A DNA stretch of 64,000 nt from Erysipelotrichaceae bacterium (GTDB lineage: Bacteria; Bacillota_I; Bacilli_A; RFN20; CAG-826): contig SVAY01000004.1 in assembly GCA_015059185.1 (NCBI GenBank), forward strand, positions 1 through 64,000. The letters are read 5' to 3'. The notes below the pieces were generated by a model. That model was not told the origin of the DNA. It did not search any database and worked only from the letters and a program-made list of their open reading frames with translations. Of the stretch, positions 33,030 through 42,517 are shown one piece after another (position 1 is the stretch's first letter; each line of letters begins with the position of its first letter). Position numbers and translations under genes: made by a program.

Positions 33030-33533
33030 ATGGCAAAAGAAACATTCGGTCAAAGATTAGCAAGACTAAGAAAAGAAAAAGATTACACGCAGAATGATAT
33101 CGCGGATAAGGTAGGGGTTACTGCTCAAGCAGTATCAAAATGGGAAAACGATCAAGCTTCTCCAGACATCGACGTCATCGTGAAACTTGCAGACTTATAT
33201 GATATTTCTACAGATGAGTTATTAGGAAAAGAAAAACCAGCTGTCACTTCCTTCCAAGAAAAACCATCTAAGAGATCATTAGATAAGATGTTCTTCAGAA
33301 TCAAGGTTCATGATGTTGAAGAAGGAGACGATGTGAACGTTAATCTCCCACTGGCCTTAGTGAGAATCTTTGTGGATAAAGAAGATGGCAAGATTAATAT
33401 CCTTAATGGTAACAAAAATTTAGAAGGTATCGATTTCCGTCAATTAATCGAAATGGTCGAACAAGGAGTAGTGGGTGAACTCATCTCTGTTGATTCTAAA
33501 GACGGCACGACGGTGAGAATCTTTGTCGAATAA
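33030..33533 (+). CDS. XRE-family regulator with LiaX/YvlB-like C-terminal domain
   Basis: A 167-residue protein. The N-terminal helix-turn-helix (residues 6-62: RLARLRKEKDYTQNDIA...TAQAVSKWENDQASPDID) is typical XRE. After a linker, residues ~90-167 (RIKVHDVEEGDDVNVNLPLALVRIF...SVDSKDGTTVRIFVE) resemble the small domain found in YvlB/LiaX-type envelope-stress proteins. AGGAGGAAGAG precedes the ATG. Its stop overlaps the next gene, which repeats the end of this domain. Confidence 0.82.
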   Translation: MAKETFGQRLARLRKEKDYTQNDIADKVGVTAQAVSKWENDQASPDIDVIVKLADLYDISTDELLGKEKPAVTSFQEKPSKRSLDKMFFRIKVHDVEEGDDVNVNLPLALVRIFVDKEDGKINILNGNKNLEGIDFRQLIEMVEQGVVGELISVDSKDGTTVRIFVE

Positions 33534-33787
33534 TGAGAATTGTGGTGAGAAATAAAAACGGAAGACCTCGATTTCTCGCCTTATTCTTCCCCTTATGGGC
33601 AATAAAATTCAAAGTCTTCGCGAAAGGTTTAGCAAATAGCAAAGATATCACGTTGGAAGCTGATGAGTTACATCAAACATTAAAGAAAGCCTATAAGCAG
33701 ATAAAACAGTTTGTGAGAGAAAATGGGCATTTTTATTTAGTAAAAGTTGATACCCATGATGGAACAAAAGTTTGCATCAGAGTATAA
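33533..33787 (+). CDS. Small protein related to the C-terminal domain of its neighbour
   Basis: An 84-residue protein of unknown function, translated from an ATG overlapping the stop of the XRE gene (TAATG). Its ending LVKVDTHDGTKVCIRV parallels LISVDSKDGTTVRIFV at the end of the upstream protein, and the middle has a short helix pair. It probably derives from the same domain and may modulate the regulator. A hydrophobic patch (FLALFFPLWAIKF) is too short to call a membrane helix with confidence. Confidence 0.72.
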   Translation: MRIVVRNKNGRPRFLALFFPLWAIKFKVFAKGLANSKDITLEADELHQTLKKAYKQIKQFVRENGHFYLVKVDTHDGTKVCIRV

Positions 33788-33827
33788 AAAAAGCGCCCCG
33801 ATCGACCTATTCAGTCCTGCGTACCGG

Positions 33828-33856
33828 TTGCGCATAATTATTAGACCAAATATAAT
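33828..33856 (+). promoter_or_regulatory. Promoter of the HTH-methyltransferase gene
   Basis: TTGCGC (33828-33833), 17-base spacer, TATAAT (33851-33856). The gene starts 25 bases downstream without a well-placed Shine-Dalgarno sequence. Confidence 0.65.
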
Positions 33857-33881
33857 AAGGTAAGTCAATCAATATTCATCT

Positions 33882-34916
33882 ATGAAAAGAGAAAGAATTG
33901 GTCCGAAAATTAAAAAACTTAGAAAGTCACGTGCGTTAACACAAAAGCAGCTCGCCGATGCTTTGGGTTACTCAGATAAATCAATGATTACTCATATCGA
34001 AAAGGGTGATAGTGATATGACTTATGAGAAGATACTCCTTCTTTTAAGAACTTATGCACTTGATGCCAATGATCTTTTTGACGTTAACGAGATTGATAAA
34101 AAAATAGAAGAACATAAAAAAGAAAAAGAAAAAGCCGTTGTTACATCTATTTCTGATTTCTATAACCAATATGATGAAGATGCTAGATTAACAAGAAGAA
34201 ATGGACAAGTTGAGTATTTGACCACAAATAAATATATTCACCAGTATCTCAAAAAAGGCGACAAAGTAATTGAAATAGGTGCGGGAACAGGAGCTTATTC
34301 CATACCTTTAGCCAAAGAAGGATATGACGTTACATCTATTGAATTAGTAGAGCATAATCTTGATATCTTAAAATCGAAGATAACTGATGATATGAACATT
34401 AAAGCCCATCAAGGCAATGCTTTGGATTTGTCTAGATTCGAGGATGAATCTTTTGATATCACATTGGTGTTAGGACCAATGTATCACTTGTTCACCAAAG
34501 AAGATAAAGTCAAATGCTTACTTGAGGCTAAAAGAATCACTAAAAAAGATGGCTATATATTAGTGGCGTATTGTATGAATGAGGGAACAATTATTTCTTA
34601 TGTCTTTGGCGCTAATGGGTTAGATGATGTAAAAAGTAAAGATCTTTTAACAGAAGATTGGCACTGCAAAAGTGACCCAAAAGAAATATTTGAACTAGTT
34701 AGAATTGAAGATATAGACGAATACAATAAAGACGCTAATTTAGAAAGAATTAAGATAGTTGCCACTGATGGGGCATCAAGATATATAAAAGATTGGTTAG
34801 AGAAGATGGATGACCATACATTTGAACAGTGGATTGATTATCATCTTCATACTTGTGAAAGAATGGATTTGATTGGTGCGACTCACCATAGTTTAGATAT
34901 TCTTAAAAAAAGATAG
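33882..34916 (+). CDS. Fusion of XRE helix-turn-helix and SAM-dependent methyltransferase
   Basis: A 344-residue protein. Residues 5-65 form an XRE-type helix-turn-helix (KIKKLRKSRALTQKQLADALGYS...HIEKGDSDMTYEK). After a charged linker, a class I methyltransferase follows: VIEIGAGTGAYSIPLAKEGYDVTSIEL (motif I), NALDL, and LVLGPMYHL (motif IV-like). The latter part resembles methyltransferases annotated as SAM-dependent of the UbiE/small-molecule type. The fusion implies that a small-molecule methylation and gene control are linked, but the substrate is unknown. Confidence 0.85.
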   Translation: MKRERIGPKIKKLRKSRALTQKQLADALGYSDKSMITHIEKGDSDMTYEKILLLLRTYALDANDLFDVNEIDKKIEEHKKEKEKAVVTSISDFYNQYDEDARLTRRNGQVEYLTTNKYIHQYLKKGDKVIEIGAGTGAYSIPLAKEGYDVTSIELVEHNLDILKSKITDDMNIKAHQGNALDLSRFEDESFDITLVLGPMYHLFTKEDKVKCLLEAKRITKKDGYILVAYCMNEGTIISYVFGANGLDDVKSKDLLTEDWHCKSDPKEIFELVRIEDIDEYNKDANLERIKIVATDGASRYIKDWLEKMDDHTFEQWIDYHLHTCERMDLIGATHHSLDILKKR

Positions 34917-34947
34917 GCGAACCTATCTAAATATGAATAATTAACCG

Positions 34948-36261
34948 TTATTTCTTTTGAGGATTACGTTTAACGTGTTCCCACTTAGGTTTAGAGAAGA
35001 TACCAATAGTGATGGTGATAACATAAACTATAGAGAACACTGGGAATAAAAGAACGCCTGAGATTAATTCTCTTCTTTTTTGTGCACCCATTTTCTTATA
35101 GTCGCTTAATACCATTAAAGTGCCTTGAAGGATGCCACAGAAGGCAAATAAGACAGAAATACAGAAGATGATAAGAGCAGTGGTGAATGTCACCCAGTCT
35201 CCACCCCATAATAAGAATGTTTGATTAAACGCAGCATCTCCACCGAGCCAGTGATAGATATAAGCATAGATATAAAATCCTGGTAGCCATAAACATAAGA
35301 TAGGGCAGATAGGAATAAATAAATATGTAAGCCAGTTTTCTAAGAATGAGAAATTAAGGTTTCTAAAGGTATAGAACCATAGTTTATGTGTATGTCTAGC
35401 AAGTAGTACAGTATTACCGTGACCTAGTCTCTTATTTCTAATAAGGGTATCTTTTAATGTGGAAGGTAAGTCTTCATAAACAACTGCGTCTTCAACAAAA
35501 TGAGGATGAATCTTTTCATACATTCTTTTGAAGTTAAATTCGGTATCTTCACACATAGTGACTGTATCATAACCATCTATTCTACGGATGATATCCATAT
35601 CGGTTAAGCTGCCTGGACCATTGACGTGAGCGTCTAAATGAAGTCTTTCTCTCACTCTCGAAGAACATCTAGAATCAAAGATGTAATAAAGTCCACATGC
35701 TTTAGTGAAAGCACTTTGAGTCATATTAGTCGCGGATTCATATGGGCGTGCAATCTTACAGCCGGCGTTATATGCATCATTCATAAGTGATAAGAATTCT
35801 TTATTGATATGATTATCTGCATCAAGTCTAATCATATAGTCATAATGCTTAGTTCCATCATATTTAAGTAATTCTTTAAGTCCGTATTTAAGAGCGTAGC
35901 CCACCATATGGTGTTTAGGATCATCATCATAATGTTCAATGACTGTTGCACCTGCTTCTTTTGCTAACATAATAGTGTTGTCAGTACAGTTATCAGCGAT
36001 GACGTAGATATCATACATATCACGTGGATATTCTTGATTATCAATCACGTCTTTTACAGTATCAAAAATGACATCCTCTTCATTATGAGCAGGGATGACG
36101 ATAGCGATACGATTGATTTTATCTGATTTTGGAAACTTCTTTTTTGGAATCCAAAATAGGAGCATATAGATAAGTTGTAGGAAAAAAGGAACACCGATTA
36201 CATATAATATAACGACGTTAATTGTATTAAGAACATTATATAGAGTGTCCCACCAATACAT
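34948..36261 (-). CDS. Membrane-bound family 2 glycosyltransferase (1)
   Basis: A 437-residue glycosyltransferase. One or two N-terminal helices precede the GT2 domain: IAIVIPAHNEEDVI (nucleotide-sugar site), YVIADNCTDNT, RLDADNH (DxD-like), CEDTEF (catalytic Asp region) and IRNKRLGHGN (the degenerate Q/RxxRW position). Three to four helices close the protein. The build matches processive or lipid-linked sugar transferases such as hyaluronan- or glucosylceramide-synthase-like enzymes; the product is unknown. On the minus strand TATACT lies 6 bases before the ATG, without a ribosome binding site, so a leaderless mRNA is possible. Confidence 0.87.
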   Translation of the reverse strand: MYWWDTLYNVLNTINVVILYVIGVPFFLQLIYMLLFWIPKKKFPKSDKINRIAIVIPAHNEEDVIFDTVKDVIDNQEYPRDMYDIYVIADNCTDNTIMLAKEAGATVIEHYDDDPKHHMVGYALKYGLKELLKYDGTKHYDYMIRLDADNHINKEFLSLMNDAYNAGCKIARPYESATNMTQSAFTKACGLYYIFDSRCSSRVRERLHLDAHVNGPGSLTDMDIIRRIDGYDTVTMCEDTEFNFKRMYEKIHPHFVEDAVVYEDLPSTLKDTLIRNKRLGHGNTVLLARHTHKLWFYTFRNLNFSFLENWLTYLFIPICPILCLWLPGFYIYAYIYHWLGGDAAFNQTFLLWGGDWVTFTTALIIFCISVLFAFCGILQGTLMVLSDYKKMGAQKRRELISGVLLFPVFSIVYVITITIGIFSKPKWEHVKRNPQKK

Positions 36262-36382
36262 AACAATAGTATATAGAAAAGATTTACAATTATAAAGAAT
36301 AGAAAATATAAATTATTCAATTTATGAAATCATATTGGTATGATTATAGAGGTTAAAAATGTCTATTTAGGAGGATAAAATA

Positions 36383-38218
36383 GTGGAAGAAAAGAAAACT
36401 AGACCAATTAAAGGAATATTATTTTGGATATTTTTCCCGTTAATTACTCTTATTATTACTGCCTTGTTACTCTTTTATTTAGATTTAGCAAATGGACCCT
36501 TAATCTTAATGATTATTGAATGCATTGCAATATTTGTTGCCTTCGTTATTAGAATCATGTTGAGAGGCAAAAGATTTGTTTTTAGAATGATTCCTTTTTT
36601 AGCCCTTGTTGCAACTAACCTCATTATTATCCCTTTAGCAAAACCAAGTGTCACAGTTTATAATGCGACTAAGGGTAAGAATAATGAATATACCGAGGTA
36701 TTAAAGCTCGCTAATGGAGATATTAAAGGTGTTTATAACGAAGATAAAACTGTAAAAGTTTATGCAGGCATTCCATATGCAAAAGCACCTGTAGGTGATT
36801 TAAGATGGAAAGAACCAGTTGATGTAGAGAATTGGCTTGGGGTAAGAGACTGTTCTAAATTCGGTGCTCGTGCGATGCAAACTGATCAAAATCCTGTGAT
36901 TGATGGATTAGTAGAAATATATGGACAAGGAACATACGTTCCTAATTTCATAATGGAACCAAGACAAAATATGAGTGAAGACTGTCTTTATCTTAATGTT
37001 TGGAGACCAAATAATGATAAAAAAGATTTACCAATATGTGTTTATATCCATGGAGGTTCATTAACCGGAGGAAGCGGAGCAGGAAGTGACTTTAACGGTG
37101 AAGAAATGGCTAAACTTGATGTTGTGTTTATTTCTATCCAATATCGTTTAGGTGTATTTGGTTATTTTGCTCATCCAGATCTTCAAGCTGAATCAAGCAA
37201 TCACACGACAGGTAACTATGGTCTATTAGACCAAATTAAAGCACTTGAATGGATTAATAAGAACGCTAGTTATTTTGGTGGTGATGCTTCAAATATTACC
37301 ATTGCTGGAGAAAGTGCAGGTTCTAGTAGTGTTTCTGCTATCTGTTCATCCCCACTTGCTAAGGGCTTATTTAAAAGAGCCATTGGTGAATCTAGCTCAT
37401 TAGTAGTGAAACAAGCACCTCATACCTATCGTAAAATTGAAGATGCTTTAAAAATGGGTCAAGACATCATGAAAGAATATGAATGTAATTCTATCAGTGA
37501 GTTACGTAATGTCCCTGCTGATAAGCTTATTAAAACTAAATATACAAACTCCAGCATGACACTTGATGGTTATGCTTTAACTAAGAATCCATATGATGTT
37601 TATAAAGATGGAGAAAATAATGAAGAAGCTTTATTGAACGGTTATAACGTCCATGAAGGTGATGCGTTCGTTATTCCTCAATTTTTATTCTCACCAACAA
37701 ATAAGGGCAACATTAAAGAAAGATTAACCACGATATTCGGTGATGTGTACGCTGAGAAGTGGTGCGAACTATATAAAGATGAAATTGAAAAAGATGCATT
37801 TAGCACTATGAATAAAATCTTCTCTAATTATTGGTTCCTCCAACCTCATTACTCCTGGAGTAATATGGCCTTTAATAATGGAGTAACAGTTTATTCCTAT
37901 CAATTCACTAAAGAAAACCATTATCGTAGCACGCATCACGCAGGTGAAATTATCTATGCTTATGGTAATGTCAAAAATGATCCTAAGACATATCGTTTTA
38001 ATGAAAGCGATTTAAAATTAAGTAATATTATGCTTAATTACTGGGCAAACTTTGTGAAGACTGGTAATCCTAATGGAGAAGGTTTAGAAACTTGGAATCC
38101 TTATGACCCTAATAAAAATAAACTTCAAGAATTAGGTGCTCGTGTTGGAGAAAAAGACGACGAGAATCTCGCCGCCTTTGCTCTTATAGATGAATATCTA
38201 GACTATATCTTAAAGTAA
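36383..38218 (+). CDS. Type B carboxylesterase with N-terminal membrane anchor
   Basis: A 611-residue esterase of the cholinesterase-like family. Three membrane helices fill residues ~10-95; the exported hydrolase follows with EDCLYLNVW, oxyanion loop YIHGGSLTGGSG, nucleophile GESAGSSS and a late His in HHAGEIIYAYGN. Such esterases have broad ester substrates. It starts with GTG at 36383 after AGGAGGATAAAA. The 3' end overlaps the convergent hemolysin-III gene by 9 bases. Confidence 0.9.
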   Translation: MEEKKTRPIKGILFWIFFPLITLIITALLLFYLDLANGPLILMIIECIAIFVAFVIRIMLRGKRFVFRMIPFLALVATNLIIIPLAKPSVTVYNATKGKNNEYTEVLKLANGDIKGVYNEDKTVKVYAGIPYAKAPVGDLRWKEPVDVENWLGVRDCSKFGARAMQTDQNPVIDGLVEIYGQGTYVPNFIMEPRQNMSEDCLYLNVWRPNNDKKDLPICVYIHGGSLTGGSGAGSDFNGEEMAKLDVVFISIQYRLGVFGYFAHPDLQAESSNHTTGNYGLLDQIKALEWINKNASYFGGDASNITIAGESAGSSSVSAICSSPLAKGLFKRAIGESSSLVVKQAPHTYRKIEDALKMGQDIMKEYECNSISELRNVPADKLIKTKYTNSSMTLDGYALTKNPYDVYKDGENNEEALLNGYNVHEGDAFVIPQFLFSPTNKGNIKERLTTIFGDVYAEKWCELYKDEIEKDAFSTMNKIFSNYWFLQPHYSWSNMAFNNGVTVYSYQFTKENHYRSTHHAGEIIYAYGNVKNDPKTYRFNESDLKLSNIMLNYWANFVKTGNPNGEGLETWNPYDPNKNKLQELGARVGEKDDENLAAFALIDEYLDYILK

Positions 38219-38872
38219 GAAATAGATTCCGACGAATTGTAATACTGCTGCCACTAAGACAAAGAGATGGAAGAAGGAATGACTCCATCTTTTATATCGT
38301 CCAATGCCATACATTATAGAACCAATCGTATAGACGATACCGCCAATCAAGATAAATAAGAAGACAATGAATGGCATACCTAAGTTAAAAGGATAAAACA
38401 TAATTAATAGCCATCCTTGGATGATATAGATTAAGAAAGTGGAGAACTTGATTAATCTTGAATCATTAGGAATGATGCTTAATACAACTCCTAAGACGCC
38501 TAAACATACTTGGCTGATCAGAATAGCAATAGCGAGTGGCTCATTGCTTATTCCATACATACAGATAGGGAAATAGGTCGCGGCTACAAATGCATAGATA
38601 TCACTATGATCAATGATTCTTATCACTGCTCTACTTTTACTATCAAATTTTCTTGAGTGATATAAACCACTAATAAAGAACATTAAAAACATAAATAAGG
38701 AATAAGTATAAAAAGGAATCATGTGAACAAAACTGTATCCTTTAGTAAATTCCATAACGATAAAAGTGATTAATGTGGCAACACTAAATAGTGCACCAAG
38801 AAAGTGGCTACTAGAGTTATAGATTTCTTCCTGCCTAGTATATTTAGGCAATAAATTTACATCAGCTGTCAT
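38210..38872 (-). CDS. Hemolysin III / PAQR-family membrane protein
   Basis: A seven-helix membrane protein of 220 residues. EEIYNSSSHFLGALFSV near the N-terminus, FFISGLYHSRKFDSKSRAVIRIIDHSDIY and the late RWSHSFFHLFVLVAAV contain the Ser/His/Asp residues of the PAQR metal site. Bacterial members (YqfA, TrhA) are linked to membrane fluidity rather than true haemolysis. GAGGTAAG precedes the start. It converges on, and overlaps, the esterase gene. Confidence 0.92.
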   Translation of the reverse strand: MTADVNLLPKYTRQEEIYNSSSHFLGALFSVATLITFIVMEFTKGYSFVHMIPFYTYSLFMFLMFFISGLYHSRKFDSKSRAVIRIIDHSDIYAFVAATYFPICMYGISNEPLAIAILISQVCLGVLGVVLSIIPNDSRLIKFSTFLIYIIQGWLLIMFYPFNLGMPFIVFLFILIGGIVYTIGSIMYGIGRYKRWSHSFFHLFVLVAAVLQFVGIYFLL

Positions 38873-38971
38873 TTTCTTACCTCCTCGACCTTTATTTAGG
38901 TCACCACTATGTTAATTAAGTATATAACAAAAATCACTCTCTTAGTAGAAAACCGCTTCTCTTGTTAAAAA

Positions 38972-39000
38972 TTGACTTCGCTTAATAAGAGAATTAATAT
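38972..39000 (+). promoter_or_regulatory. Promoter of the XRE membrane regulator, probably leaderless
   Basis: TTGACT (38972-38977), 17-base spacer and TAATAT (38995-39000), so the transcript would begin at about the ATG at 39007. No ribosome binding site is present. Confidence 0.65.
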
Positions 39001-39006
39001 AATTCT

Positions 39007-39597
39007 ATGACAGAAATTGAGATTAAACATAACTTTGCAAAGAACGTAAGAGAACTTAGAAGTGCAAAAGGATTGAATCAAATTCAGTTCGGTGAAAAGA
39101 TTCATTATTCATCTAAAGCCATCTCTAAATGGGAAAATGAAGACGTTCTCCCTGATGTTGTTACTTTAAATATGGTTGCTGAATTCTTTGATATCACTGT
39201 TGATGATCTAATCTCTAATCGTGATGCTTTAAAAGTGAGTCATAAAAAGAAGAATAGGGTGTTAATTACTGCATCTAGCTCATTACTATCTTTCTTTGTA
39301 GCAGCGATTGTCTTTTTAATTCTATATCTATGTAATGTTCCTTATGCTTGGAGAAGCTTTGTTGTCGCTCTTCCTTGTAGTGCGGTTACCTTTATTGTCT
39401 TAGCCTCTTTATGGTTTAAAAGGTATGTAAGAAATATAGGTATCGTAATTCTTATATGGTCAAGTGCATTAGTGGCGATGGTCTTTATGGATTTTGAATA
39501 TTTCTGGATACTTATTATAGCGGCTAGTATCCTTTCTATCATCGCGCCATTATTCTTTAATATTAAATTCTCTTCCCGTAAGAAAGAGGAAAAATAA
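39007..39597 (+). CDS. XRE-type regulator with C-terminal membrane helices
   Basis: A 196-residue protein. The helix-turn-helix occupies residues ~8-65 (VRELRSAKGLNQIQFGEKIHYSSKAISKWENEDVLPDV), followed by a basic linker (SHKKKNR) and four hydrophobic segments from ~87 to 188. It is a membrane-tethered regulator of the kind common in Firmicutes; the signal is unknown. Divergent from the hemolysin-III gene. Confidence 0.85.
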   Translation: MTEIEIKHNFAKNVRELRSAKGLNQIQFGEKIHYSSKAISKWENEDVLPDVVTLNMVAEFFDITVDDLISNRDALKVSHKKKNRVLITASSSLLSFFVAAIVFLILYLCNVPYAWRSFVVALPCSAVTFIVLASLWFKRYVRNIGIVILIWSSALVAMVFMDFEYFWILIIAASILSIIAPLFFNIKFSSRKKEEK

Positions 39598-39619
39598 AAG
39601 AAAAGCACTTTAGTAAGTG

Positions 39620-40411
39620 CTATTCATCTTTAATATATTTAACGTATTCAACTTGCTTATAGGATTTCGCTATTTGTTTCATTTGAGCGATACATTCTTG
39701 ATGGAGATAATCTTTATTGAATGTAATGCTTTCACCTTCTTTAGGATAGATTGGCTCGCCAAACACTACTAGTTGACGTGGTTTCTTTCTTAATTTCCTT
39801 TTCACCCAAACGGTCACTGCAGGAACAATAGGAGCCATCATTAAGGAAGGATAGATCATGGAATTATTAGGCCAATTTCTAATCTCAGTATAATAAGGCC
39901 AGATATGAGCTTCTGGGAAGATAACAACATAATGATTCTTTTCTTTGACGTAGTAACTTATTGCGTCAGTCATCTTATGGAAGTTATCCCTATCTTCTTT
40001 AAGGGGAAGTGGAATAAGTCCTAAAAGAACCGCAATCTTGCCTCCAACAGGAATGCTGAGAGCGTCACTATAACCAATAACATTAACTCTTTTATGAAGA
40101 ACAATATGGTATTTAAAAGCGTCAGATATTGCAACGTGATTCGCGTAAATAAACGCTCCTTTTCCTTTTAATTTCTTGAAAACTGCTTTGTTTTTGCATC
40201 TAATTCCGTGTAAATAGACGTAGATTCCAATCACCCATTTAGCTAGCCCATAGTATAAGAGATGAGAAAAGAACCAATAGACTTTACTTGTATGTTTATA
40301 TTTAAAACCACTAGGGATACCATTACGTTTTAAACCTAGTTCATTAAAATCTTGGTTACGTTCATCGCTCCAATGGATTTCTTTAGTTTTTTTCCAATCT
40401 TTTGTATTCAT
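39620..40411 (-). CDS. PlsC-like acyltransferase
   Basis: A 263-residue member of the lysophosphatidate acyltransferase superfamily. Catalytic HX4D is seen in YANHVAISDA (about residues 90-99), followed by the glycerol-phosphate region VVIFPEAHIW and APIVPAV. One hydrophobic segment precedes the active site. It starts 2 bases after the glycosyltransferase gene (40414-41709), so the two should be one operon, probably adding an acyl group to a lipid or sugar-lipid. The substrate is not assignable. Confidence 0.85.
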   Translation of the reverse strand: MNTKDWKKTKEIHWSDERNQDFNELGLKRNGIPSGFKYKHTSKVYWFFSHLLYYGLAKWVIGIYVYLHGIRCKNKAVFKKLKGKGAFIYANHVAISDAFKYHIVLHKRVNVIGYSDALSIPVGGKIAVLLGLIPLPLKEDRDNFHKMTDAISYYVKEKNHYVVIFPEAHIWPYYTEIRNWPNNSMIYPSLMMAPIVPAVTVWVKRKLRKKPRQLVVFGEPIYPKEGESITFNKDYLHQECIAQMKQIAKSYKQVEYVKYIKDE

Positions 40412-40413
40412 AT

Positions 40414-41709
40414 TTATTCTTTTTCTTTTGTTATATCTCCGGTATGATCAATCGCATCCCAAGTTGTTCTCTTTTCCTTATGAAATAAGCCATCTAAGAA
40501 AGCGAATATAATATCAACAAAGAAGAGGATATAAGTTAATAAAGTAACAACAATTCTCCAGAACTTTAGTTTTAAATGGTGTTTATTGTCTTTAGCGATA
40601 ACTAAAGCTGCAATTAAAATATAGGTGCCCCAAAGGATTGCAAATTGAGAAACAGTAACACTCCAAAATTCCGCTGTATGGTCAGGACTTTGGATAGTGC
40701 TAAATATCGTTAGGAATAAAGAGGTGATAAATAATAAGAAGTTCATCACCGAGAAAATAGCGAAAGGATAAATAGGAACTGTATATTCAAACATCGCAAA
40801 CTTTCTTTTTCTTTTGGTTAATGTATGATAGTCAACATCTTTAGGTTCCTTTAAGAATTTACGATTTTCAAAATATCCCCATATCCATCTAATCTTTTGT
40901 TTGTGACTCGCTTTTAAGGTTGAAGCTTGTTCATCAAAAAATTCGACGAGAGGATAATATCTCATCTTCACATCGTGATAATAGCAGTACGCGGTTAATT
41001 GAGTATCTTCTGTCATACCAGTCCATATCCAGCCACCAGCGTCTTTAATAATCTTTGTATCAACAAATAAGCCAGTTCCTGCTAAAGTTGACTTTTGGAA
41101 TAGATTAGTACGCATTCTAGCGGTGAATGACATCATATAGCAAAAGAAGACAGCACTAGTGGCAGTCATCCAGTTTTGAGCCGCGTTAGTGTAGTTACGA
41201 TATCCTAATCCGACCATGACACCAGTTTGCCTTAGGTCATTCATAACTTCGATATATGGAGCGCTTAATATATCTCCCGCATCAATAATCAAATAGGCAT
41301 CATATTCCATATTATTTTCAGTGAAATAATTATGTAATTCTTGTATAGCGAATCCTTTTGTGTGCTTGTTATGTAAATCTTTTCTTACAAAGTAGTTATA
41401 GCCAAAGTCTTCACATATCTTACATGTTGGATCATCTTCACTCTCAACAATCACCCAGACATCATAATATTTCCTATCATATGTTTGAGTAACAAATGAA
41501 GAGAATGTATTGGTAATAACATGTGATTCATTACGGGCTGGAACAATGACCGCAAATTTGGTCTTTTTCTTACTATGAGGTACAGGTTTAACTTTCTTTC
41601 CAGAGATAAAGAAAGAAGCGATATAATACCCACTCATAATGAGCATCAATATCCAAAGACCATATGCAACACCGTTAGTTATCTGTAATGCTAGAGGATA
41701 ATTAACCAT
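40414..41709 (-). CDS. Membrane-bound family 2 glycosyltransferase (2)
   Basis: A 431-residue glycosyltransferase, similar in plan to the one at 34948-36261. One N-terminal helix, then [29 protein letters not shown] (DxD-like), [12 protein letters not shown] (catalytic Asp region) and QKIRWIWG, a good QxxRW motif of processive enzymes, followed by three membrane segments. ATG at 41709 is preferred over the adjacent GTG. Paired with a PlsC-like acyltransferase, it may build an acylated glycolipid or a membrane-bound polysaccharide. Confidence 0.87.
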   Translation of the reverse strand: MVNYPLALQITNGVAYGLWILMLIMSGYYIASFFISGKKVKPVPHSKKKTKFAVIVPARNESHVITNTFSSFVTQTYDRKYYDVWVIVESEDDPTCKICEDFGYNYFVRKDLHNKHTKGFAIQELHNYFTENNMEYDAYLIIDAGDILSAPYIEVMNDLRQTGVMVGLGYRNYTNAAQNWMTATSAVFFCYMMSFTARMRTNLFQKSTLAGTGLFVDTKIIKDAGGWIWTGMTEDTQLTAYCYYHDVKMRYYPLVEFFDEQASTLKASHKQKIRWIWGYFENRKFLKEPKDVDYHTLTKRKRKFAMFEYTVPIYPFAIFSVMNFLLFITSLFLTIFSTIQSPDHTAEFWSVTVSQFAILWGTYILIAALVIAKDNKHHLKLKFWRIVVTLLTYILFFVDIIFAFLDGLFHKEKRTTWDAIDHTGDITKEKE

Positions 41710-41785
41710 CACTATTATTTTCGCTTTTTTCCTCTTGTTTAATCAAGAGCAAAAAACAATAATGAATATATATAGGAGGAATCGT

Positions 41786-42325
41786 ATGGATTTAAAAGGA
41801 AGTAGAACTGAGAAAAATTTACTCACCGCTTTTGCTGGTGAATCACAAGCTAGGAACAAATATACCTACTATGCAAGTAAGGCTAAAAAAGAAGGATATG
41901 AACAAATCGCTGCTATCTTTGAAGAAACAGCCGGAAACGAAAAAGAACACGCAGAATTATGGTTCAAAGCTCTTCATGACGGTAAAGTTCCTACTACAGA
42001 AGTGAACTTAGAAGATGCTGCTAATGGTGAAAACTATGAGTGGACCGATATGTATAAGGAATTCGCAGAAGTAGCAAGAGAAGAAGGTTTCTTTGATTTA
42101 GCAGAAAAATTCGAATTAGTGGCTGGAGTAGAAAAAACTCATGAAGAAAGATTTAGAAAACTTTTAGAAAACGTTAAGGGTAATAAAGTCTTTATTGCTC
42201 CAGATGTTGTTGTATGGAAATGTCGTAACTGTGGACATATTCATGTCGGTAAAGAAGCTCCAGAAGTTTGCCCATGTTGTAACCACGCAAGAAGTTACTT
42301 CGAATTAAGAGCACAAAATTACTAA
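41786..42325 (+). CDS. Rubrerythrin
   Basis: Di-iron peroxidase of anaerobes, 179 residues. The ferritin-like domain has [22 protein letters not shown] and [10 protein letters not shown], providing the Glu and His ligands; the C-terminal rubredoxin-type iron site is [12 protein letters not shown]...CPCCNHAR. It reduces peroxide, the product of superoxide reductase encoded at 22.1 kb. ATG at 41786 follows TAGGAGGAATC. Monocistronic. Confidence 0.97.
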   Translation: MDLKGSRTEKNLLTAFAGESQARNKYTYYASKAKKEGYEQIAAIFEETAGNEKEHAELWFKALHDGKVPTTEVNLEDAANGENYEWTDMYKEFAEVAREEGFFDLAEKFELVAGVEKTHEERFRKLLENVKGNKVFIAPDVVVWKCRNCGHIHVGKEAPEVCPCCNHARSYFELRAQNY

Positions 42326-42348
42326 TTTTAGCTTCTAAAATAACTAGA

Positions 42349-42384
42349 GAAGAGTGGAATTAATTTGAAACTCTTTTCTTTTTA
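42349..42384 (+). terminator. Probable terminator of the rubrerythrin gene
   Basis: Stem GAAGAGT / ACTCTTT with a 14-base loop, then CTTTTTATTTT. The loop is long, hence moderate confidence. Confidence 0.55.
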
Positions 42385-42433
42385 TTTTCTTCTTGATTTT
42401 CATCTCACTATTTAAGATAATATATAGGCAACT

Positions 42434-42509
42434 GGACCAGTGGTGTAGCGGTTAACATGTCTCCCTGTCACGGAGAAGATCGCGGGTTCGATTCCCGTCT
42501 GGTCCGCCA
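42434..42509 (+). tRNA. tRNA-Asp (GTC)
   Basis: Acceptor stem GGACCAG / CTGGTCC, anticodon GTC in loop CTGTCAC, T-loop TTCGATT, encoded CCA. Confidence 0.97.
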
Positions 42510-42517
42510 GTAGATGT

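Noticed and set aside
33788-33850. GC-rich patch with GCGC ends, possible structured RNA
   Set aside because: Only the outer 4 bp pair well; inner pairs do not extend, and the segment contains the promoter of the next gene.
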